Shown here in pieces: positions 8,630 through 16,963 of a stretch of DNA of 64,000 nucleotides. Under the pieces are notes generated by a model. That model saw only the letters and a program-made list of their open reading frames with translations. It was not told the origin of the DNA and did no database searches. The stretch is taken from NCBI GenBank assembly GCA_029251375.1, contig JAQXDL010000032.1, positions 80,266 to 144,265 on the forward strand, written 5' to 3'. Made by a program: the position numbers and the translations under genes. The number at the start of each line of letters is the position of its first letter. Position 1 is the stretch's first letter. Source of the DNA: Pseudomonadales bacterium. Its GTDB lineage: Bacteria > Pseudomonadota > Gammaproteobacteria > Pseudomonadales > Azotimanducaceae.

Positions 8630-9712
8630 CTACAAATCCATCAGTTTTAAATAATGATCATGAAAATCAGAAATGGCCTTCTCGTAACTATGGGCCAAAG
8701 GACCCACGGCGAAATGCTTGCTGCGAACATTCTGTTGAATGTTTTCAACAATACGTGCGTCTTCGCCTTTCGTGATTTCGTTAAAAAGCTCAAAAAATGC
8801 GTCTTCATCGCCGCCAGGGACACCCAGAAGATCAACTTTCATCTGTGTTTTCTCAGCCGTTAGAGGAATTAATTCTGCGATCGCGAAGAAGCTTGTGCCG
8901 GTAAAAATAGGTAGGTTTGGAAAAATAAAATGTGCGCCGTTTTCTGAGTACCGACCGATAGCATCTTTGACGTGGGGGATGTCCGGCAGCGGACTACTCG
9001 TTTTGTAGGCCTGCGCATGCTCCGGCTTGGCCGGTTCGTAGGAAACCCAATGGCGACCTAGTTGCTCGAATTGACCCTTGTCATGGTCAAGTGCGGCTAA
9101 GGTCTCGGGGTGCACAAACCATAAATGCAGCCAATCGATATGGTTTTCGATATAGAACTTCCAGTTTGCTTCAAAACTAATGGTATCGCTCTTTAGAAGT
9201 TCGAGTTTGTCAGCGCCGAATGGCGCAAGCTCTTTACCAATATCGCCTAACCATTCGGTCAGTGATTCAGTCGGATGCTCGTTGGCGTTGATAAAAACCA
9301 GTCCCATCCATGTTTCAACGCTCGCAGGATGCAGGCCGAGACCCATTTTATCGATATCATTAAACTGATCGTGTTTAGCAACACCGCGCAGATGCCCGTC
9401 GAGACCGTAAGTCCACTTATGATAAGGGCAAACCAATGTGCCGCACTGACCGGTGCCCTGAGCCAATTGAGCGCCCCGATGACGGCAGACATTATGAAAT
9501 GCGTTCAATTGGTCGTGTTTATCTCGAACGACAACAAGCTCATCGAGGCCGGCCTTGATGGTTTTATAACTGCCGTGCTCGTCAAATTCGCTCGTTTGGC
9601 CAGCGTATAGCCAACTCGCCCCGAAGATTTTACGTTTTTCTTGGATTAACCACGATTCTTCGAAGTATGCCTCGGCGGGCAATTTATATTGGGGCGCTAT
9701 CAAATAATTCAT
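8630..9712 (-). CDS. Rieske non-haem iron oxygenase, alpha subunit-like
   Basis: A 360-residue aromatic-ring-hydroxylating oxygenase family protein. The Rieske [2Fe-2S] ligands are C76-x-H78 (NVCRHRG) and C95-x2-H98 (VCPYHKW). The mononuclear iron site is D193-x2-H196-x4-H201 (IDWLHLWFVHP), preceded by N190. These enzymes hydroxylate, demethylate or otherwise oxidise organic substrates using electrons from a separate reductase. No reductase or ferredoxin is in this operon, so it must borrow one. It is the first gene of a four-gene operon and divergent from an AraC-type regulator. Confidence 0.9.
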   Translation of the reverse strand: MNYLIAPQYKLPAEAYFEESWLIQEKRKIFGASWLYAGQTSEFDEHGSYKTIKAGLDELVVVRDKHDQLNAFHNVCRHRGAQLAQGTGQCGTLVCPYHKWTYGLDGHLRGVAKHDQFNDIDKMGLGLHPASVETWMGLVFINANEHPTESLTEWLGDIGKELAPFGADKLELLKSDTISFEANWKFYIENHIDWLHLWFVHPETLAALDHDKGQFEQLGRHWVSYEPAKPEHAQAYKTSSPLPDIPHVKDAIGRYSENGAHFIFPNLPIFTGTSFFAIAELIPLTAEKTQMKVDLLGVPGGDEDAFFELFNEITKGEDARIVENIQQNVRSKHFAVGPLAHSYEKAISDFHDHYLKLMDL

Positions 9713-9780
9713 ATCTTGTTGCCATTGGCCTCGTTTCGCCTGTAACCGCAGTATGCTACGACAGAGTGTGCTCCGTAGTT

Positions 9781-9811
9781 ATATGATTTGTGAGTGATAT
9801 GATATGATTTG
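9781..9811. promoter_or_regulatory. Candidate AraC-type operator: direct repeat with 21-bp period
   Basis: ATATGATTTG occurs at 9781-9790 and again at 9802-9811, exactly 21 bp apart in the same orientation, and 12 of 14 bases match over the wider unit. It lies in the 135-bp divergent spacer between the Rieske operon and the AraC-type regulator. AraC regulators are known to bind direct repeats about two helical turns (21 bp) apart, so this is the natural operator candidate. Binding is inference. Confidence 0.5.
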
Positions 9812-9847
9812 CGCGTTTTGCGAACCTCGAGGCTGACGTAATCTTCC

Positions 9848-10870
9848 GTGCCAACTCATCGTATTTCTAGAGACTCACACACAGAAACTCTTACACGAAG
9901 ATATTATCAGCTTCTTAATGAAACGTTGGCGGCGCATAACCCTGTCATCCAAGCCCTTTTAGTGCCTGACCCCTGTACCACATTGAGTTTTTCTCTCGCT
10001 GTGCGCGATCTGCAAAAAATTCACGACCTTCGAGATCTCGGTTTGGCGTATGGGCGTCGAATCAGTATTTCAGACTATGGCATTGTTGGACTAGCAATCG
10101 CCAGTACGCGCTCTTTTGGCGAAGCGCTGGCGACGCAGATGCGCTTTCTGAAAATGTTAACCGATGTCAGTAAGGTGTCTTACACAATAAGTGATTCAAA
10201 TGGTCTTACAACTTTAGCGTTAACAGAGCTGATTCAAGGTGGTGAAACGAATCAGTTTATGATGGGCGCTGAGTTGTCAGCTCAAGTTAGGTTTGTTGCT
10301 GATCTATTGCCAGATGCACAGTTGGCCCAGTGCCATTTATATATCCCATTCGCCTGTCCCCGCACACGTCATTTTTATGAGTCATTACTTGGCTGTAAAG
10401 TTAGCTTTGATGAAGCCGAGGCTAGGTTAACTTTTCCTAGTCAATGGATGGATGCGGTGCTGAAGACCTCAGACGCTATGTTGGCCCCTTTGTTGGAGGA
10501 TCGCTGCGAACACATTCTGGCGCGAATGCAAACCGGCGATGATTGGACCTTGCGGGTGCGAAACCACCTGCTGACTGAAGGCTCTTTTATGCAGAGCTTA
10601 GCTGTGACAGCTGCGGCACTCGATTTGCCCGTCCACACGCTGCGCGCCCGCTTGTACAAGAGCGGTACTAACTACAAAAAAGTTACTTTGGAAGTGCGGA
10701 TGCAGTTAGCGTGTCAATATTTGGAAGAGACGCACCTGACACTGCAGCAAATAAGTTATCAACTCGGCTACAGTCAGCCGAGCAATTTCCAATTGGCATT
10801 TAGGAAATATTTTCACAAGGCGCCAGGCGAGTGGCGAGCTAATGCGAGCAAGAGAGTCAAAAATTCTTAG
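9848..10870 (+). CDS. AraC family transcriptional regulator
   Basis: A 340-residue regulator from a GTG start. The N-terminal 190 or so residues match the arabinose-binding-like domain found in OruR/ArgR-type AraC regulators (DYGIVGLAIASTRSFGEAL). The last 100 residues hold the two-helix-turn-helix AraC DNA-binding domain: SLAVTAAALDLPVHTLRARL then ISYQLGYSQPSNFQLAFRKYF followed by APGEWR. It is divergent from the Rieske operon and very likely controls it, with the 21-bp-spaced direct repeat between them as operator. The effector is unknown. Confidence 0.88.
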   Translation: MPTHRISRDSHTETLTRRYYQLLNETLAAHNPVIQALLVPDPCTTLSFSLAVRDLQKIHDLRDLGLAYGRRISISDYGIVGLAIASTRSFGEALATQMRFLKMLTDVSKVSYTISDSNGLTTLALTELIQGGETNQFMMGAELSAQVRFVADLLPDAQLAQCHLYIPFACPRTRHFYESLLGCKVSFDEAEARLTFPSQWMDAVLKTSDAMLAPLLEDRCEHILARMQTGDDWTLRVRNHLLTEGSFMQSLAVTAAALDLPVHTLRARLYKSGTNYKKVTLEVRMQLACQYLEETHLTLQQISYQLGYSQPSNFQLAFRKYFHKAPGEWRANASKRVKNS

Positions 10871-10906
10871 CTCGGTTGTGTTGTTTATCTCGCATTGATG
10901 TCTTTT

Positions 10907-12244
10907 TTAGTTAGTTTCAGTTAAGTGATAGGGTTTGTTTTTTTTGGCAACAATTTCCATTAACCACGGCATATGTTCTCTGCCGATAAATACCTGTTCC
11001 TCGATCACAAAAGCCGGCACCTCAAAAACGCCCTGTGCTTGCGCCTGTTCAATGCTGGTGTCGATGGCCTTTGACTGTAGTAGCTCAGCACTGAAGTGCA
11101 GACCCGCATCTGTGACCAGTTTTTCAACCACGACGGCGTCATTCAAGTCTTTACCCTCTATCCAATAGGCGTCATAGGCTCGACTAACAAAAGTCGTTGG
11201 ATCAACCGATAAGTTGGCTAAGACATTCAATGCTAAATCGCTGTTGCCAGGTTTTGGCCGAAAATGCATCGGCGTATTGCTAAGCTCAGAGTACATCTCA
11301 TGCATCTGTTGTCGCTGAACTGCACGAACGCGACGATGGGTTTCGCCTTTGGTCTCGTTGTCTTGCTCAGCGGCCATGGCAGATTGCTTGGTCGGAAATG
11401 GTAACCACTTAACGTCAAGATGATGTGTCTTGATGAAATCTAATGTGGGTTTCAGAGCAAGATAGGCCGCCGGTGATTTGAAGTCGATAAACAGCGTTAA
11501 CTCGTTATGGCTCTCATTAGCGCTTAGTTCGGTGCTTAGTTCGGTGCTTAGTTCAGAGCTTAGTTCGTAAGCGATATCGGGTGCATCACCTTGCTTGCCT
11601 GTTAGATGCCAGCGTACCAGCGGTAAATGTTCGCGGCCAAACAGGATTTGCCCATCAATCACATAGGTCGGCACACCGTAGATATTATTGCGATGCAATT
11701 GTCCTTGCAGTTGATCGTGCACCTCTTTGCCGATACCCGCTTGAAAAGCCTCAAAACCATCGGCGTCAACCCCAGCGGCGGTAATACATGCGGCGACAAC
11801 AGCGACATCTTCAATATCGAGCTCTCGACGCCAAAATGGCGCGTAGACAGACTCTAAATAGGCTTCAAGCTTGTCACGTGCGTGCTCTACAACCCACAAA
11901 ATACCAATGTTGGCGATGCTTGAGTTCCAGATCTTTTCAGTGCCTTTTAGTATGTAACCCTGACGCTCGATATAACGTCTTGCATCTCGATAGGCGTATT
12001 TGATGCCGCTCCACTGTGACGCAGAACGATTAGATTCAACAACCTTGCCAGCTTTCTTCTTAGCACTGCCTAGGTAACTTGGAATATCTAAAGTAAGTGG
12101 TCGCCAGTCAAACTGCACACCCAGTTCGCGCTCTAATGCAAAAATGGGCTTAAGGGCGACAAAGGCATAGGGACTTTTGATATCAATGTAAACAATCGCT
12201 GGCTGCCCGTCGGTGGCGATTAAGGGTGATTTGTAATGCTGCAT
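10907..12244 (-). CDS. Tandem DsbA/2-hydroxychromene-2-carboxylate isomerase-like fusion
   Basis: A 445-residue protein made of two homologous thioredoxin-fold modules of about 210 residues each. Module 1 begins VYIDIKSPYAFVALKPIF and ends GVPTYVIDGQILFGREHLP. Module 2 begins LFIDFKSPAAYLALKPTL and ends EVPAFVIEEQVFIGREHMP. Both have Ser-Pro instead of a CxxC motif, as in HCCA isomerases and kappa-class GSTs rather than disulfide oxidants. A Glu-Leu-Ser-Thr repeat linker joins them. Likely role: glutathione-dependent isomerase or transferase in aromatic metabolism (inference). Single-module proteins are the norm. Confidence 0.8.
   Translation of the reverse strand: MQHYKSPLIATDGQPAIVYIDIKSPYAFVALKPIFALERELGVQFDWRPLTLDIPSYLGSAKKKAGKVVESNRSASQWSGIKYAYRDARRYIERQGYILKGTEKIWNSSIANIGILWVVEHARDKLEAYLESVYAPFWRRELDIEDVAVVAACITAAGVDADGFEAFQAGIGKEVHDQLQGQLHRNNIYGVPTYVIDGQILFGREHLPLVRWHLTGKQGDAPDIAYELSSELSTELSTELSANESHNELTLFIDFKSPAAYLALKPTLDFIKTHHLDVKWLPFPTKQSAMAAEQDNETKGETHRRVRAVQRQQMHEMYSELSNTPMHFRPKPGNSDLALNVLANLSVDPTTFVSRAYDAYWIEGKDLNDAVVVEKLVTDAGLHFSAELLQSKAIDTSIEQAQAQGVFEVPAFVIEEQVFIGREHMPWLMEIVAKKNKPYHLTETN
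11522..11569. repeat. Four tandem 12-bp units encoding the inter-domain linker
   Basis: Four copies of a 12-bp unit (GCTTAGTTCGGT and near-copies) lie back to back. On the minus strand they encode the repeated SELST linker between the two modules of the fusion protein. The length is a multiple of three, so copy-number change would alter linker length without breaking the frame. Confidence 0.85.
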
Positions 12245-12281
12245 GGCTATCTCTATGTTGCCTTTTATGTAACTGTTTATG

Positions 12282-12301
12282 TATGTATCTATCTATCTAT
12301 T
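12282..12301. repeat. Short TATC/TATG tetranucleotide run
   Basis: About four TATC-type units follow one TATG unit, 40-60 bp upstream of the fusion gene start (12244) and downstream of the carotenoid oxygenase stop. It is short and may be chance. If it varied in length it could change promoter spacing. Confidence 0.4.
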
Positions 12302-12339
12302 TGTGTGACGCTTGTCGGACAGCCAAAGTGGTCAGGCGC

Positions 12340-13749
12340 TTAAGCAGCGCCTACCCAGCCTGAGTGAAAGCCATAGGGTACGCGATAAGGCACAAGAATC
12401 GTTGCAATAGGACCTGCGGAGATATCCTGAGCATCTAAGATCAAACATTCACTTTGTGCCGTCGTCTCATCTTGAACAAAGCAGATAAGATAGCCGTCAT
12501 CTTCGGATTGTGCATCGACCTTTGGTGCAAACACCGCCTCGCCACCAAACCGGTTGTCGCCATAATTGAAGGTGACGGTGGTTTGTGTTTCGTTATCAAA
12601 CTTCATCACGCCGTCAAAACTAAAGGGTCGGCTTGGGTTGAATACAGCCGCGTATACATAACGTGTTTTGTGGCAGGCATGGGTGTCGTTAATGCGAGTG
12701 AAATCGCAACGCTGTTCGCTGAGTGTTTGTTCTTTAACAACGCCGGTGACTAAATTGATACGCCATTCATATAGCTGGCCTTGGGTATCCTCGAGGTTCT
12801 CGGCATCTAAACCCGCACTGGCAATGTCCGATGTTTTTGATCGTGAGGCTTGCATAACAATTTCGTCACCGTCGTCCCACGCGTTCGCCGTGTGAACAAC
12901 CGAACCGGTCTCGACTTCGAACCAACGTACATCCAAGTCTGTACCAAAGCGGGGCATCACACCGATGCGTGAACCATGCGCTGGTTCAAAATCCAATGCC
13001 GGACCGCCGGCAATAGCCCGCTCGATATCGAGAGTGATTGGGAAGTCGAGGAACAGTGAATATTTTTCTGTGACAGCGAAGTCGTGCATAAAAACGGGCT
13101 TTTCGATCGTAATCGATGTCGTGTGGACCAATTCGCCGTCGGCATTGATGACGGAGTAGCTGACGAAAGGCGGTTGGAATGCATAGCCAAAGGTCATCAT
13201 CTCACCGGTTTTATGATCAACCTTAGGATGAGCGGTGAAGGGGTGCTTCAGCTTGCCATCGAAGTCTACCGCCCCCAACGTTTCAAGTTCAGGTAACTGG
13301 ATGGCAGTGGGGCGAGACGGTTCATGTAGGGCGTAAAGGGTGTCGTTGTGATAGGTGAAAGCTGTATTAGCTAGGTTCTTATTGCGCGGCGCGCCTTCGG
13401 GTACACGAGAAGGTGTTGGGTCAAGCATCGAGTTCATGCCCTTGTACACCCAATCGCCGCGTTCTTGTTCAAGTTTGTATCCGTCCGTTTGAACAAACCG
13501 ATTGCGATAGTGAGCTTGGCCGTCATGAAACTCGATGGCGTGAATCATGCCGTCGCCATCAAAAGTGTGATAGGCCGCCTCGTCAAATATATGCACCGGG
13601 TTTGGCCCAACCCGCAGAAAGTTTCCCGCTAGGTCTTTGGGTATCGCGCCTTTAACGTCCATGTCCTGCGCGTCGCGCTCTTCGGCGACGGGCGCAAAGT
13701 TGCCGTCAAGAAAGAAATTGGTTGAGTTACTGATTTCTGATTGGGCCAT
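12340..13749 (-). CDS. Carotenoid oxygenase (RPE65 family)
   Basis: A 469-residue protein of the carotenoid/stilbene cleavage oxygenase family. The N-terminal segment FLRVGPNPVH followed by HTFDGDGMIH is characteristic. The four His that ligate Fe(II) in this seven-bladed propeller are best placed at TAHPK, FMHDFAVTE, DTHACHKTR and the C-terminal GFHSGW. No signal peptide is seen, so it is cytoplasmic. Family enzymes split carotenoids, apocarotenoids or stilbenes such as resveratrol or lignin-derived dimers. No carotenoid biosynthesis gene is in the window, so the substrate is open. Monocistronic. Confidence 0.9.
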   Translation of the reverse strand: MAQSEISNSTNFFLDGNFAPVAEERDAQDMDVKGAIPKDLAGNFLRVGPNPVHIFDEAAYHTFDGDGMIHAIEFHDGQAHYRNRFVQTDGYKLEQERGDWVYKGMNSMLDPTPSRVPEGAPRNKNLANTAFTYHNDTLYALHEPSRPTAIQLPELETLGAVDFDGKLKHPFTAHPKVDHKTGEMMTFGYAFQPPFVSYSVINADGELVHTTSITIEKPVFMHDFAVTEKYSLFLDFPITLDIERAIAGGPALDFEPAHGSRIGVMPRFGTDLDVRWFEVETGSVVHTANAWDDGDEIVMQASRSKTSDIASAGLDAENLEDTQGQLYEWRINLVTGVVKEQTLSEQRCDFTRINDTHACHKTRYVYAAVFNPSRPFSFDGVMKFDNETQTTVTFNYGDNRFGGEAVFAPKVDAQSEDDGYLICFVQDETTAQSECLILDAQDISAGPIATILVPYRVPYGFHSGWVGAA

Positions 13750-14073
13750 GGATCACCTCGATGATTTTTATTTTGTAGTCACTATAGCAGTCGAGTGAAG
13801 CGACGCAAGATCAACTCGAGGTCTGCAGCTTAAGACAATAAGCTGTAGATGCCGGTCTTGAGACCCGGTATGTTAATAGTTCAAAATATATCAATAAAAG
13901 TGATGTACTAACTCTGCCAAGTAAACGCAATGTCTAGCAAGTTGGCCAACTTTACAAATAGGAGTTTTTCGGTTCGTTTGAATCTGGGCGGGCATACTTT
14001 CACGGCTTCACGGTCGATTGCTAGATTCAGCGTTGGACTATCTGTTAGGGAAGCAGCCAAAAATTGATTGCTG
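13750..14073. other. Intergenic region with a 14-bp perfect palindrome
   Basis: A 324-bp spacer upstream of the carotenoid oxygenase gene and downstream of DUF2256. No gene is seen. AAGTTGGCCAACTT at 13939-13952 is a perfect 14-bp palindrome about 190 bp upstream of the oxygenase start and could be a repressor site, but its distance is large. Confidence 0.5.
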
Positions 14074-14229
14074 CTAGCAATTATCCCTTAAGCCCTTCGG
14101 TTGTCGTCGGCAGCGTTCGCTACAGTACTTAACATCGGACCAGTTGCGGGCCCACTTCTTTCGCCATGCGAAGGGACGTTCGCAAACCAAACAAAGCTTT
14201 GTTGGTAGGTGGGGTTTGCGGTGCGTCAA
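14074..14229 (-). CDS. DUF2256 small protein, cryptochrome-associated
   Basis: A 51-residue frame from a TTG at 14229 to TAG at 14074-14076. It contains KLCLVCERPF, WRKKWARNW and VKYCSERCRR, the complete DUF2256 signature. Four Cys in two pairs suggest a small zinc-binding fold. DUF2256 genes are typically next to photolyase/cryptochrome genes and here the start is 7 bp after the cryptochrome stop on the same strand, with GTGAG as a ribosome site. The function is unknown. Confidence 0.85.
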   Translation of the reverse strand: MTHRKPHLPTKLCLVCERPFAWRKKWARNWSDVKYCSERCRRQPKGLRDNC

Positions 14230-14236
14230 GTTTTGC

Positions 14237-15529
14237 TCACTGAATCGGCCAATCGTAATAGTCGCGACTGTCTAGTGGGCCAGTTTCAGTTTCGCCTGCC
14301 CATTTTTGGCGGTAGGCGCCGTCGGTGTCCCAGGTCTCAGTCTGTTTTTCGAGATTGAAATGGCGGCCACCGCGGGGATCTGAACCGACACCAGCGATGT
14401 ATTGCCAATTACCCCAGTTGCTGCAGGCATCATAGTCAATAAGTTGTTCTTCAAAGTAGCCCGCGCCGCAACGCCAGTCCAGGCCAAGCTCGTTGACGAG
14501 GCAGCTGGCGGCAATCTGCCGTCCCCTGTTGCTCAGCAAGCCTGTTTTTTTAAGCTCATTCATACAGGCATTGACGATTGGCCATGGCGTTCGTCCGTCG
14601 CGCCATTTTAGGAACCGTTCCTGATAGAAAGTTGTGAGCGGCCGCTTGCCAGATATGCCCGTAAATGAAAACAGCGCTTCACCGTAATGACTGCCGTGCC
14701 AACGGAAAAATTCTCGCCACATGAGTTCGAATAGGATCCAGCGAGTCGATTCGTTAGCGCCGTGATCAGACTCATAGACGCATAGTCGCTCATAAATTTG
14801 TATCGACGAAAGGCACCCTTGTGCCAGCCATGGCGAGAACCCGGTTGAGAATCGTTCGCCGATAAAATTGTTCCGAGTCTCTTTGTACGTTGAGGCAGCG
14901 TCAGTGTGGAAATAGTCTTCGAGATGTTGCACGCCTGCCGTTTCACCACCTGCTAGCAAACTGCTTTCAGTGGGTGCTTGCACCAGTCGAGTCGTTAGTT
15001 CAAAGGATGGCGGTGTGGGTAATCGTGCTGGCATAGCCGCAGTCGGTCTGAATGCCACGGCGTCTAGGGATTTTCGAAATTGGGTAAAGGTTCCCGGAAA
15101 TTTTTCACCAAAGGATATTGCGTCCTGTTGATACAAGGTTGCGCCATCGTATTGCTCGAAAGATATGTCGGGGAAAGACTCCGTTAAGTACTGCCAAAGC
15201 ATTTTTTCGGCGCTGCTATGTTGGCGCGTACGAATAACCCGATTGAAACGTCCAGTCTGCAACAGATCACGAACAATTTCGCTGGGCTTGCCTGTCACAA
15301 GATTCAATGTCTGGCCAAGCTCTGACAGGCTGTGCTGAAGGTCAAGCAAGGACTCGCGCAGAAAGCGCCAGCGATGAGCCCCCATTTGCCTATTACCAAA
15401 TCGATCTGTATTGAAGCGCGCCTCGTCTATGCAAAAAAGCATAGTCAATTCGTCATCCGTTGCCGCCGCTGTCAATGCCGGATTGTCCTGTAAACGCAGG
15501 TCATCATTTAGCCAGTAGAGTGTGCTCAT
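14237..15529 (-). CDS. DASH family cryptochrome / photolyase
   Basis: A 430-residue photolyase-family flavoprotein. The N-terminal antenna domain begins LYWLNDDLRLQDNPAL. The FAD-binding helical domain shows YKETRN, FSTGFSPWLAQGCLS, WILFELMWREFFRW, SNRGRQIAASCLVNELGLDWR and WGNWQYIAGVGSDPRGG, the pattern of cry-DASH proteins. These repair UV-induced cyclobutane dimers in single-stranded DNA and may signal blue light. The start overlaps the DUF3429 stop by ATGA, so it is in the repair operon. The distinction from CPD photolyase rests on recall of these motifs. Confidence 0.88.
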   Translation of the reverse strand: MSTLYWLNDDLRLQDNPALTAAATDDELTMLFCIDEARFNTDRFGNRQMGAHRWRFLRESLLDLQHSLSELGQTLNLVTGKPSEIVRDLLQTGRFNRVIRTRQHSSAEKMLWQYLTESFPDISFEQYDGATLYQQDAISFGEKFPGTFTQFRKSLDAVAFRPTAAMPARLPTPPSFELTTRLVQAPTESSLLAGGETAGVQHLEDYFHTDAASTYKETRNNFIGERFSTGFSPWLAQGCLSSIQIYERLCVYESDHGANESTRWILFELMWREFFRWHGSHYGEALFSFTGISGKRPLTTFYQERFLKWRDGRTPWPIVNACMNELKKTGLLSNRGRQIAASCLVNELGLDWRCGAGYFEEQLIDYDACSNWGNWQYIAGVGSDPRGGRHFNLEKQTETWDTDGAYRQKWAGETETGPLDSRDYYDWPIQ

Positions 15530-15996
15530 GGCGACAGCAAAAATGCGCAGAGGTGTAGCGCAATCACCAAGGTTGTGACGCCGGTCCGCATATTGCGATA
15601 GTAGTTGGGCTGCGGCCGAAAAATTGCCAGTAAGCGCTCACCAAGAAGGAGCAGAACGAATAACAGGGCCAGCACCAGTAGCGCTTTTGTCCCCATGAAT
15701 CCCACGCTGACCACAGCGGTAATGACGATGGCATTACTGAAGAGCAGGATGCTTTGTCGTTGACGGGCTGAGATATTGCGATGCATGAGCGCAGTGGTCC
15801 ACCAATTGCCGGACAAGAAAGCAATAATGGCGAGTGAGTACACTGTTAGTAGAGGCAAAGCCCAGCTCGATTCCATTGCAAGCAAACATGCCAGCATGGG
15901 CAGCGTGCCGGCATAGCCAAGCGCTGTAATCAATCGCTGCTCAAATAGGCTTTTCTCAACGGTGGGCAGGATTAGGCTGGCTGACATTTGGGGCAC
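15526..15996 (-). CDS. DUF3429 inner-membrane protein
   Basis: A 156-residue protein with four to five hydrophobic helices (ALGYAGTLPMLACLL, LLTVYSLAIIAFLSGNWW, ILLFSNAIVITAVVSVGF, ALLVLALLFVLLLLGE) and the ending NYYRNMRTGVTTLVIALHL typical of DUF3429 proteins. The function is unknown. It overlaps nei upstream by about 25 bp and cry-DASH downstream by 4 bp, so it is translated with them. An internal ATG at codon 4 (MSAS) is an alternative start. Confidence 0.75.
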   Translation of the reverse strand: MPQMSASLILPTVEKSLFEQRLITALGYAGTLPMLACLLAMESSWALPLLTVYSLAIIAFLSGNWWTTALMHRNISARQRQSILLFSNAIVITAVVSVGFMGTKALLVLALLFVLLLLGERLLAIFRPQPNYYRNMRTGVTTLVIALHLCAFLLSP

Positions 15997-16796
15997 CAGT
16001 AGATGCGGCGTGAGGTCACCACAGATTTTTTAATCGGCGTGCGGCATATCCGACAGGGTTTGCCCTCTCTGGCGAAGACGGCAAAGCGATCCCGTTCGTA
16101 GTAGCGTCGGCCGGGTTTAGTGTCTTTCGGGGTTATGCTTGCGGGTAACGTAATGCCGCCGGTGCGATAGCTCCGTTGACTAATGCTGATGGTGTTCTTT
16201 GCGAGTTTTTTTCGCGCTGGCTGTGTCAATTCGCGAGGCTTCAAGAGCGGATTTACGCCCGCGAAGAAAAGGATTTCTGAGCGCAGGTAGTTGCCGTTAC
16301 CTGCTATAAAGCCTTGGTCCAGATATAGTGAGGCCAGTTGTCGGTTTTTGAAAGTGGCTTGCTCTAACAGAGCCAATACCGTGTCGGCTTGCGTCTCAGG
16401 GGCCAGCAGGTCAGGACCGAGGCGTTGTAGGAATGGATGTTGCTCGATTCCGCTGGTGTCCCAAATGGAAATGTCTGTGGCGCTATAGAGCGATGCACTG
16501 TGATTGTCTGTGTGTAGAGCAATCCGAAGTGCACGATTTGTGGCGGCGAGCTTACCTCTTGGGGTGACTCGCCAAAGTCCGTATAACTGATTGTGCGAGT
16601 ACATTGTTTTGCCCGATGAGAAATGCGTCAGCAGGGCCTTACCGCGGCATTCGATCCGCTCGACCGTTTGACCAACGATGGCGCACTCGCTACCAGCCAA
16701 TGCATTGTGGTGCAGGTCGGCAGATTCGACAACGTGTCCTTCGAGCACCTGTGCAATGGCGTCGGCAGATCGTTTTATTTCGGGTCCTTCAGGCAT
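15972..16796 (-). CDS. nei: Endonuclease VIII (Nei) DNA glycosylase
   Basis: A 274-residue Fpg/Nei family base-excision enzyme. The start is the diagnostic MPEGPEIKR: Pro2 is the catalytic nucleophile after Met removal and Glu3 assists. The helix-two-turn-helix includes DQGFIAGNGNYLRSEILF, and the C-terminal zinc finger has CRICRTPI then WCPKCQ. It removes oxidised pyrimidines from DNA and cuts the abasic site. It lies in an operon with DUF3429, cry-DASH and DUF2256, suggesting a co-expressed light/oxidative damage repair unit. Confidence 0.92.
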   Translation of the reverse strand: MPEGPEIKRSADAIAQVLEGHVVESADLHHNALAGSECAIVGQTVERIECRGKALLTHFSSGKTMYSHNQLYGLWRVTPRGKLAATNRALRIALHTDNHSASLYSATDISIWDTSGIEQHPFLQRLGPDLLAPETQADTVLALLEQATFKNRQLASLYLDQGFIAGNGNYLRSEILFFAGVNPLLKPRELTQPARKKLAKNTISISQRSYRTGGITLPASITPKDTKPGRRYYERDRFAVFAREGKPCRICRTPIKKSVVTSRRIYWCPKCQPA

Positions 16797-16963
16797 GTGG
16801 TAAATACGGTTTACGCGGGTGTCTGGATCAGCATATCGGCTGCATCAGTCCATAGAAGGTTAAGTCATTTTAGATTCCAACAAAAAATCTGCCTGGTGTC
16901 GTCACAGGCTGCAGTGCCGAAAAGGTAACAGAGGTAAATAGGCGCCGTCATGTCGTTGGCTGC

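Noticed and set aside
12282..12301. Phase-variable tetranucleotide repeat controlling the fusion gene
   Set aside because: Only about four TATC units are present, too few to argue for phase variation; kept only as a low-confidence repeat.
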